This document shows positions 8,768 to 16,920 of a DNA stretch of 41,564 nucleotides, piece after piece. Made by a program: the position numbers and the translations under genes. This stretch comes from an uncultured Nitrosomonas sp. Lineage in GTDB: Bacteria; Pseudomonadota; Gammaproteobacteria; Burkholderiales; Nitrosomonadaceae. The notes below the pieces were generated by a model. The model was given only the letters and a program-made list of their open reading frames with translations, ran no database searches and was not told where the DNA came from. The stretch spans positions 1 to 41,564 of the forward strand of contig CADEDJ010000026.1 in the NCBI GenBank assembly GCA_902826055.1, written 5' to 3'. The first letter of the stretch is position 1, and each line of letters starts with the position of its first letter.

Positions 8768-9925
<1,158 letters not shown>

Positions 9926-10003
9926 CGCGGATCCAAAAGAAATAAATTCACCCATCCCATCAACCTGTTGTTTTCCTGATTTGTTCAAACACGTGACTCA
10001 ATT

Positions 10004-11377
10004 ATGAACGTCTGCACAAAAAGTATTATCGTTGCGATGGGATTGCTCGGAAGCTTGTGGATATCCATCAGCCACGCGCAAGAAATCAACAGCCTGCTGG
10101 GAAATAACAGCAATGAATCGGCGACAGCAGTGCCAAAGAAAACAATTTCAGTGGAACACACCAAGCAAAATGACAAGAAAATTGAAGAGCGCTTGAACAA
10201 AATCTATTCTGAATTAGATGAATTAACCGGCATTAAAGCCTCTGTCAGCAATGGCATTATCACGTTAAGCGGTGAAGCGGAATCAACAACAGCGGAAAAT
10301 AAAGCCGTGCAAATGGCTAATCAGATAGAAAATATTGTTGAAATAGAAAATAAGATCGTCATCACTCACAACTTAACTAAACGTCTACAAAAAACTTCCG
10401 ACAAACTTGTCGATATTGTTGGGGAATTTATAGCCAACTTGCCGACTTACCTGCTTGCGCTATTCATTTTTATCATTTTCTGGTTGACCGGTAGCTGGTT
10501 GTCAAAACGCAAGACACTGTTTCAACGAATCGCCACCAATTATTTTATTGCCGATCTGCTCAGCTTATTGCTGTACATAATTTTTGTCACCATCGGATTA
10601 ATTTTGTCGCTCAGCTTGCTGGATGCGACGGCCCTAATGGGTACGATACTGGGTGCGGCGGGTATCTTTAGCTTGGCAATCGGTTTTGCCGTCCGTGACA
10701 CGGTAGAAAATTTCATTGCCAGTATTTTACTGAGCATAAGAAATCCATTTGAAATGAATGACCTGGTTGATATAGAAGGAATAGAAGGCCGTGTGATTCG
10801 TTTGACCACCCGGGCCACTATCTTGATTTCACTCGATGGCAATCACATTCGAATTCCTAACTCAACCGTCTTTAAAGCAGTCATTATCAATTACAGTCAC
10901 CAGCCGGAGCGGCGCTTTCAATTTGAATTGGGAATTGCCAACGACGAGGATCTATCAAAAGTCCAAGCGCTGATAGTCAAAACTTTGAGCAAAATCCCAG
11001 GTGTACTCAATAAACCCAAACCTCAAGCGTTGATTGACCGCATGAACGATTCCAGCGTGATTATCCGCGTGTCAAGCTGGGTTGATCAGGAAGAACACGA
11101 TTTTCACCGTGTGCGCAGCGAATCGATTAAAGCTGTCAGACAAGCAATTGATGAAGCAAACATCGCCATGCCAAATCCTAGCTATGAAGTTGTTGTATCC
11201 AGAAAGCCCAAACAAGTAAAAATTACAGAACCCGATGAAAAAACAGATACCGGCATGTTGGTCGAAAAAATTAATGATACCAGTGTAAGTGAAGAAGATA
11301 TCCACTTACTCAGCGACGAAAACATTGAGACTAATGGTGAAAATTTGCTGAATCCGGATGGTAAAAGCGAAATTTAA
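10004..11377 (+). CDS. BON-domain mechanosensitive channel of the MscS family
   Basis: 457 residues. Residues 1-25 form a signal peptide (cut near SHA-QE). A BON domain follows at about 55-122, with the VSNGIITLSGEAES strand pair, a periplasmic lipid- or envelope-binding module. Three membrane helices lie near 145-165, 180-210 and 215-240; the last is the Gly/Ala-rich pore helix (GAAGIFSLAIGFAVRDTVEN), followed by the MscS beta domain (NPFEMNDLVDIEG, GNHIRIPNS) and the alpha-beta domain. A polar tail of about 60 residues ends the protein. It would open under membrane tension and release solutes in hypo-osmotic shock. It is 78 bases after the protease gene and may share its transcript. Confidence 0.9.
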   Translation: MNVCTKSIIVAMGLLGSLWISISHAQEINSLLGNNSNESATAVPKKTISVEHTKQNDKKIEERLNKIYSELDELTGIKASVSNGIITLSGEAESTTAENKAVQMANQIENIVEIENKIVITHNLTKRLQKTSDKLVDIVGEFIANLPTYLLALFIFIIFWLTGSWLSKRKTLFQRIATNYFIADLLSLLLYIIFVTIGLILSLSLLDATALMGTILGAAGIFSLAIGFAVRDTVENFIASILLSIRNPFEMNDLVDIEGIEGRVIRLTTRATILISLDGNHIRIPNSTVFKAVIINYSHQPERRFQFELGIANDEDLSKVQALIVKTLSKIPGVLNKPKPQALIDRMNDSSVIIRVSSWVDQEEHDFHRVRSESIKAVRQAIDEANIAMPNPSYEVVVSRKPKQVKITEPDEKTDTGMLVEKINDTSVSEEDIHLLSDENIETNGENLLNPDGKSEI

Positions 11378-11387
11378 TGCTATCAAT

Positions 11388-12482
11388 TTATTTATCGAGC
11401 GTCTTTTCTGGCTCGGGCACGTCATTTTTAGTAACATTTTGATTGCGCGCTTTAGCTTGTGCCCACATTAAGTCTTCCGTATCAGGCTGTAATCCGCTGT
11501 CTTCACCATTCCTGTTTGTCTCAATCACGAGCTCGGTCAGAAGTGCAAAATGATCAGAGCCAAATTTTTCCAATCTATTGATTTTATGGAGTGTAAAGTG
11601 ATGGCTATGAAAAATGTGATCTAAAGGCCAGCGTAGAAACCAATAATCCGCATGAAAAGTGTTAAACATTCCCCGCCCAATTCTGGGGTCGAGTAATCCG
11701 CTAATCTTTCTAAACAATCGGGTAGTTTCAGACCACGCCACATCATTCAAGTCGCCCGTGACAATAATCGGAATTTTTGCATCGGCAACGCTTTTCGCCA
11801 CGATAATCAATTCAGCATCACGTTCGGATGATTTAAGGTTTTCCGTTGGACTGGGTGGTGCCGGATGTAAAAAATGAACGCGGACCTGATGGCCGGATGG
11901 CATTAATATCAGGGCATGTATGGACGGACGATCATCTTCCACCAAAAATTCGATCTGGCTATTCATTAGCGGGAATTTGGAATATACGTGCATCCCATAA
12001 AGATTATCCAAAGGACATTTGACCGTATAAGGATAATCATCTTCCAAGATGTCCAATTGTGATTGCCACCATACATCCGATTCTAATGTAACCAAGATAT
12101 CCGGATCATTTTGATGCACTTGCTCGATCAAATCCTGAGAATTTTTGTTGGAGGTTAATACGTTAGCGATAATAATTTTAATTCGCCGCAAAGGATCTGC
12201 ATTACAACTGGCTTTCACTTCTTTCGAAAACACCACGGTATATGGAATTATCCACCATGCTTGATACATCATACAAAACAAGCCGATCATCACCAGCAGC
12301 CATGCGGAAATAGTTGAAAAATCGAGCAGGAAAATTTCGGTTACGACAATAACAGTGATTACGATGAAAATTTGTAATCGTGGAAAATCAAGGCCTCTGA
12401 TCCACCATACTGTGGATCGTTGTATAGGCAGTAAAGTGAAAACAAGAAAAATTAATGTTAATAAAAGAAAAACGAAAAACAT
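11388..12482 (-). CDS. Membrane-anchored endonuclease/exonuclease/phosphatase-family protein
   Basis: 364 residues. Three hydrophobic helices occupy about residues 1-90. The remainder is an EEP (DNase I-like) domain: IIIANVLTSNKNSQDL opens it, DILVTLESDVWW supplies the metal-binding Glu, TGDLNDVAW the central Asp and Asn, PLDHIFHS and GSDHFALL the later Asp and the catalytic His. This is the layout of membrane-bound YafD-like proteins, whose substrates (nucleic acid, phospholipid or phosphoinositide-like) are mostly unknown. It converges on the mscS gene with only ten bases between the stops. Confidence 0.85.
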   Translation of the reverse strand: MFFVFLLLTLIFLVFTLLPIQRSTVWWIRGLDFPRLQIFIVITVIVVTEIFLLDFSTISAWLLVMIGLFCMMYQAWWIIPYTVVFSKEVKASCNADPLRRIKIIIANVLTSNKNSQDLIEQVHQNDPDILVTLESDVWWQSQLDILEDDYPYTVKCPLDNLYGMHVYSKFPLMNSQIEFLVEDDRPSIHALILMPSGHQVRVHFLHPAPPSPTENLKSSERDAELIIVAKSVADAKIPIIVTGDLNDVAWSETTRLFRKISGLLDPRIGRGMFNTFHADYWFLRWPLDHIFHSHHFTLHKINRLEKFGSDHFALLTELVIETNRNGEDSGLQPDTEDLMWAQAKARNQNVTKNDVPEPEKTLDK

Positions 12483-12714
12483 GTCAGAAATCCGCGGTTA
12501 GCGGTTAAATATGCTATTTTCGAGCACGATAGTCAAATGATCCAGCGCGATGCCACTCAATAACAATGATCATTTGTTAAATAGTGATATTTTACACTTA
12601 TGGCCAGACAAAGCGATTTTGTGTCAGTTTTATCGAATGCGAGCTTAAAAATAAATGCAACTACTTGAAAGCTGGCTGCTTAAGATTTTCAAGCAATTAC
12701 CCATTGAATTTAAG

Positions 12715-14262
12715 CTAGCATTTGGTGCTTTTCCCGGTACCATTGAAAATGCGCCTGACAAGATCGGAGGTCGAAATACCTGGGGTATAGCTAAGTTCAT
12801 GGATCATGGCTGCTGGCAAGGTGCTGCACAGTTTATATTTTTCCAAGCGCTCCTGTTCAGATGCGCAGGCAAAAGTATAAATATCAAAACCATATTGTTG
12901 CATGTATGCCGGAGTAACGGCTGCCGGTGTCTCCGTCAGCACGGCATCGACATATTTGCACGCGGCCACGACTGCCGCGCGTTCGGCTTGTTTCATCACC
13001 GGCAATTTTCCCTTATTTTCCACCACGCGTTCATCAGAAACCACGCACACGCTCAAATGCGTGCCCAACGCTTTTGCCGCACGTAAAAAATTCACATGCC
13101 CTTCATGAAACAAATCCGCCACCATGCGTGTATACACACGCTTCTGCACTTGATTTTTCGGCCAGATAGGCAGTTCTCGTTTTAAACGGGTCAATGCATG
13201 TTCGAGCCACTGACGGCAGCGCAACATGAGTATATCGTCAGGGTCTTTTAGAATGACTTGGTAAGCATAACACCAAGCTTTTGCCAAATCACCCAATAGC
13301 CAATGCTGTGCCAGACGATGATAAGCATAGCAGCGCACCAGCAGCGTGAAGCTTTCCAGGTTCTGCGCAGATACCACGGTGTCCCAATTGGAATTGGGTG
13401 TGCGCCAATCACCATAAAATGCCCGCAGAATAATATCGGGCTGTTGAGGAAACCAAACGGCACCATATTCGGTATCACGCTGCACCAATTCAAAATGCGG
13501 AAACTCCGACACACGTTGATAATCGGCGGGGTAATCTGGTAGTGAAAAACCGCCGACTAATTGCTGCCCTCTCGGTTGCAAGCCACATACATCCAAGGTT
13601 ATGCCCAATTGCGGATGCACATAATCACGATAATTGGCATAGTCGATACGCATGGTTTGTCTTACCCATCCGGCACTTTCTAGCGTTGTACAACATGCCT
13701 GCCAAGAATCCATCCATACGGCAATATCCAGGTCTTTATCGAAATCCAAAAGTTTACCGTCACGAACCAATCCTAATAATGTACCTGCATATGGAAATGC
13801 TTTAATGCCATTGTTAGCTAAGTGCGCACAAGTTTTCCATAAGAGTTTTTCCGCTTCTCCCGACGCAAAAACATTTTCATTTGTTGATGTTAGCTTGTCT
13901 TTTTTTCGATGAGGAGGGATTTTTCCTGTTTTTACCAACGCTATTAGGTGTTCCAGAGCACGCGATAAGTACGTTTGCGCAGTTGTCAAATCCAGCAAAA
14001 TGAAATACGCTGTCCCCAAAACATGCGCCCAATGTGCTTTATGAAAATCGCTTTGCACATGCCCATAAATCTGTTCCGCATAGGCCGGAACGGCAGCAGC
14101 TCGATTGGTGCGCATCGCCAGTGAACACCATAACCTGGCGACATCCTGTGACAACGGATATTGCTCTCGTAGCGGCTTTAGTATCTCATCGGCATCGTTA
14201 TATTTACCCGAAGCCAGCAAATCTTTCGCCTGCATCAATAATTCATCAATTTTTTGAATCAT
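12715..14262 (-). CDS. TPR + LicD-like + cytidylyltransferase fusion protein
   Basis: 515 residues with three parts. Residues 1-110 look like TPR helices. Residues 150-330 match LicD/fukutin-type phosphotransferases: AGTLLGLVRDGK, then LLDFDKDLDIAV with Asp175, Asp177 and Asp179, the metal-binding triad. Residues 375-505 are a TagD/PCYT-type cytidylyltransferase: VADLFHEGHVNFL carries the HxGH motif (386-389) and GISTSD (495-500) is the conserved C-terminal motif. LicD proteins attach phosphocholine-like groups to surface glycans using CDP-choline; PCYT-type enzymes make CDP-choline, CDP-ethanolamine or CDP-glycerol. The fusion suggests that one protein makes and uses the activated group. No choline kinase or importer is near, and the exact substrate is open. 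Confidence 0.8.
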   Translation of the reverse strand: MIQKIDELLMQAKDLLASGKYNDADEILKPLREQYPLSQDVARLWCSLAMRTNRAAAVPAYAEQIYGHVQSDFHKAHWAHVLGTAYFILLDLTTAQTYLSRALEHLIALVKTGKIPPHRKKDKLTSTNENVFASGEAEKLLWKTCAHLANNGIKAFPYAGTLLGLVRDGKLLDFDKDLDIAVWMDSWQACCTTLESAGWVRQTMRIDYANYRDYVHPQLGITLDVCGLQPRGQQLVGGFSLPDYPADYQRVSEFPHFELVQRDTEYGAVWFPQQPDIILRAFYGDWRTPNSNWDTVVSAQNLESFTLLVRCYAYHRLAQHWLLGDLAKAWCYAYQVILKDPDDILMLRCRQWLEHALTRLKRELPIWPKNQVQKRVYTRMVADLFHEGHVNFLRAAKALGTHLSVCVVSDERVVENKGKLPVMKQAERAAVVAACKYVDAVLTETPAAVTPAYMQQYGFDIYTFACASEQERLEKYKLCSTLPAAMIHELSYTPGISTSDLVRRIFNGTGKSTKC

Positions 14263-14347
14263 GGCCTATTACTTATTAACTTACCAGTAAATAACGTGTA
14301 CTGGTTAATGTATGGACAAAGATTGCATTTTAGCTATTATCCAATAT

Positions 14348-14366
14348 AATGGGAATAATTCTCATT
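14348..14366. promoter_or_regulatory. Fur box upstream of the RTX gene
   Basis: AATGGGAATAATTCTCATT is a 19-base palindrome (8 of 9 pairs around a central A) of the form AATGRGAAT-N-ATTCTCATT, a known variant of the Fur site. It ends 57 bases before the ATG of the RTX gene, where a promoter would lie. Confidence 0.7.
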
Positions 14367-14423
14367 AGTGTTATTTTTTAAATGGGATGCCAATAAACAA
14401 TTCACTCAGCAGGAGGTAACAAT

Positions 14424-15086
14424 ATGACAGTATCCAGAGACCCCCGCCCCAATCTAGGATCGGGAACAATTAAATTTATTGATGGCTTTGAATTTGGAGG
14501 CATTGGATCCGCGGGGTTCAATGAAAACGACTTACTCATTATCGGTGATGAGTTAGACAATATCGATCTGATTGGTGGAGCCGGCAATGATGAAATTCGA
14601 GGTGGTGCTGGAAATGACGTTTTGCAAGGTGGAGCTGGTAACGGAATTTTAAGCGGTGATGACGGCAACGATGATCTAGATGGACAGGAAGGTACCGAGA
14701 AATTGTTCGGTGGTAATGGTGATGATATTCTTCGAGCAGGTGGCAGCCAGCCTGTAATCATTGAAATCGATGCGAATGGTAACAGAACAAGAAAACAAGG
14801 TGATTTTGATAGACTCTCAGGCGGTGAAGGTAATGACACTTTTGGTTTTTATGGTTTCGGAAGCTTTGAGATAACTGATTTTACCGTAGGTCAAGATCGT
14901 TTATTCTTTGACTCAGAAATTCTTGGCATCACTCAACTTTCAGAATTGACTTCCTATATCACTGATTATACGGATAATGGTGATAACGGCTTTAGTGTTG
15001 AATTCGTGGGTGGCGCTGCAGTTATTGCGCTGACAAACGTCAATCTTAACTCAATTACGCCAGATATGATTGTCTTCACCTTCTAA
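14424..15086 (+). CDS. Small RTX calcium-binding protein, probably type I-secreted
   Basis: 220 residues behind an ideal AGGAGG site. Residues about 52-108 are glycine-rich nonapeptide repeats (GGAGNDEIR, GGAGNDVLQ, GGAGNGILS, GDDGNDDLD, GGNGDDILR), the calcium-binding beta roll of RTX proteins; a further GGEGNDTFG follows. There is no N-terminal signal peptide. The C-terminus ends in hydrophobic and hydroxylated residues (NSITPDMIVFTF), like uncleaved type I secretion signals. No enzymatic domain is visible, and no type I transporter genes are in the window. The Fur box ahead of it suggests production under iron limitation, which would suit a surface iron- or haem-capture role, but no binding residues are recognised. 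Confidence 0.8.
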   Translation: MTVSRDPRPNLGSGTIKFIDGFEFGGIGSAGFNENDLLIIGDELDNIDLIGGAGNDEIRGGAGNDVLQGGAGNGILSGDDGNDDLDGQEGTEKLFGGNGDDILRAGGSQPVIIEIDANGNRTRKQGDFDRLSGGEGNDTFGFYGFGSFEITDFTVGQDRLFFDSEILGITQLSELTSYITDYTDNGDNGFSVEFVGGAAVIALTNVNLNSITPDMIVFTF

Positions 15087-15120
15087 GCGAAAATCTCGTA
15101 AAAAACTTTTCTCACAGTTA

Positions 15121-15154
15121 AACGGCTTTCAGCTTCAATTGAAAGCCGTTTTGC
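15121..15154 (+). terminator. Terminator between the RTX gene and the di-heme cytochrome gene
   Basis: An 11-base perfect stem, AACGGCTTTCA (15121-15131) with TGAAAGCCGTT (15140-15150), eight-base loop, followed by TT and then mixed sequence. The Ts of the stem end give a short run on the plus strand. It ends the RTX transcript and may also stop convergent transcription from the cytochrome gene. Confidence 0.75.
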
Positions 15155-15208
15155 ACTGAATGTTTTATAACCTGTTGTTAATAAATTTTTCAGAATAGAT
15201 TTCTTGCA

Positions 15209-16663
15209 TTACAACGAAGCGAGGAAAGCCACAAGATCTGCTTTCTCTTGTGCACTTAATCCCATTCCAAAACGGTTATTGTAAAAATTCACCACAGCCG
15301 GCAAATCTCTTGCGGAACCGTCGTGAAAATAAGGCGGCCGTGATGCAAGAGCACGCAAAACAGGACCTTTAAAGCGGCCAATGTCTTGCCATTTTCCAGT
15401 AATCAACGCACGCCCTGGGTCTGTTGTCTGGATGGTTTCTCCCGTTGCTTTATTTCGCAAGGTATACAGCGGCATGTCAGGTGTGCGGCGTGACGCATCA
15501 GAAATGCCAATATCGAGTGGCATCGGTATTGAGTGATTGCCTGAATTGGGCGTGTTATGGCAAGTAGTGCACGTACCGGGTAGCGTATTGACACCCAAAT
15601 CGTCATTAATGCCTTTTACCCCGCTGATTTTAATCGGTTTGGTATTAAACAAAACTTCGCCACGTGCTATAGCAGAACGGGCTTTTCTACGGCTATTACT
15701 TAAGCGGCCGGAATTACCACTCCAAGCATCATAAAGTGACATAACATTCGGATTAAATGGTGCGCGAGTACGATAATCCCCGGCAAGCGTATCATTAATA
15801 CCAAAATAATAGGTTTGAGTGATGAGACTCTTTGGTCCTCCGCGCGCACCATCGCTTGATAACCTACCGGCATGGTTGTCATACACTTGTGCCGTAAGTA
15901 ATCCCATTTCAAATGCAACGATTTCTTCCCGTTCTGCTTGAGTCAAATCAGCTAATGCCTCCGCGTGGCCCAAAGTGGCATGATTGGCTTGTGTAGCTAG
16001 ATCAAATGAAACCGGCGAAAAGCAAGTAGCCGTTCCATAAATACAATTACTGGAATTTGAATCAAGCGTCGTTTCGCGCCCCTCCCACATCACCGCACTG
16101 ATAAATTTCAAATTGGTTGTCGGCATGGGGCGGCGGAACAAGGATAATTCTGTTGCACTTGCAAAGCCATATGGATCGTCCGCTGCATCCAATTCAAATT
16201 CTGCGTCCGCTGGAATACCGATTCCAACGCGAATATTGGCTTTATTCAGTAGCATACTGTAGGCTTGGCGCCGTTTCTGTACCGTCGATATATCTGCCAG
16301 CGGAGAATTGGCGCCGTCGACCAAACGAAATAAGGGATCCAATCCTTTTGTTTTTTCAAAACGATCCCTGACGCCTTCAGGAGTAATCGTCCATCCTTCT
16401 GTTGGTACATGGCAAGTCGCGCAAGTGCGGCCATTGGTTCCCAATTGTTTAAAAAATGCATTGCCAAAATCAATAAACCCCGCTGTACTATAGGTCTTAT
16501 CTGTGCCGTGCAGATTAAACCCAATGAGACTCAATGGACGATTGGAATTGATTCTTGCACTTTCAGCAGTCTCAATTACATCTTGAGCTGCAAGTGCGTC
16601 GGTTACACGACTAATTAGTAATAACATCACAATAAACAACATTAGCAAATTCTTGATAATCAT
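15209..16663 (-). CDS. Di-heme cytochrome c peroxidase/MauG-family protein
   Basis: 484 residues with a signal peptide (about 1-25, ending ALA) and two c-type haem sites, CATCH near residue 81 and CTTCH near 363, so it is a periplasmic di-haem protein. The order (N-terminal haem, long middle, C-terminal haem, then RPPYFHDGSARDLPAVVNFYN) is that of the CcpA/MauG superfamily. It is longer than a typical 330-residue cytochrome c peroxidase and may be a MauG-like oxidase rather than a peroxidase. A good site (AAAGAGGG) precedes the ATG. It lies downstream of, and on the same strand as, the duplicated secreted protein and the TonB receptor, which points to a redox step in metal uptake; that is inference. 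Confidence 0.85.
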   Translation of the reverse strand: MIIKNLLMLFIVMLLLISRVTDALAAQDVIETAESARINSNRPLSLIGFNLHGTDKTYSTAGFIDFGNAFFKQLGTNGRTCATCHVPTEGWTITPEGVRDRFEKTKGLDPLFRLVDGANSPLADISTVQKRRQAYSMLLNKANIRVGIGIPADAEFELDAADDPYGFASATELSLFRRPMPTTNLKFISAVMWEGRETTLDSNSSNCIYGTATCFSPVSFDLATQANHATLGHAEALADLTQAEREEIVAFEMGLLTAQVYDNHAGRLSSDGARGGPKSLITQTYYFGINDTLAGDYRTRAPFNPNVMSLYDAWSGNSGRLSNSRRKARSAIARGEVLFNTKPIKISGVKGINDDLGVNTLPGTCTTCHNTPNSGNHSIPMPLDIGISDASRRTPDMPLYTLRNKATGETIQTTDPGRALITGKWQDIGRFKGPVLRALASRPPYFHDGSARDLPAVVNFYNNRFGMGLSAQEKADLVAFLASL

Positions 16664-16859
16664 TTTTTCCCTCTTTCTATCCGAATAAGATTCTTTCTAA
16701 TTTCAAGTGCCATTGAAAGTAATTGAAACCGATCGTAATATTTCAATCACACTTTATATATTTAGTAATTATATTACGTGTAACTGTTAAGGGAATGTGG
16801 CAAATTGTCGCAGTGGAACCTCCTCTGGCAAAAATGCTTTGGAAGGAGTTATAAACGCA

Positions 16860-16894
16860 ATTGCCCGCCGCAGAGAAAATCTGGGGCGGGCAAT
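16860..16894. terminator. Strong hairpin between the duplicated secreted protein and the cytochrome gene
   Basis: ATTGCCCGCC (16860-16869) pairs perfectly with GGCGGGCAAT (16885-16894), and CAGA/TCTG extend the stem inward. It begins 27 bases after the stop of the minus-strand gene ending at 16921, so it probably terminates or attenuates that transcript before the cytochrome gene. The T run (TTTTTT) is better placed on the plus strand, so it could also act as a processing hairpin. Confidence 0.6.
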
Positions 16895-16920
16895 AGAGTG
16901 GGTTTTTTACATAAGGAATA

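Noticed and set aside
12655..13086. 143-residue plus-strand frame overlapping the LicD-cytidylyltransferase gene
   Set aside because: It lies opposite the conserved HxGH and GISTSD motifs and has shadow composition (Cys/His/Arg-rich, no domain).
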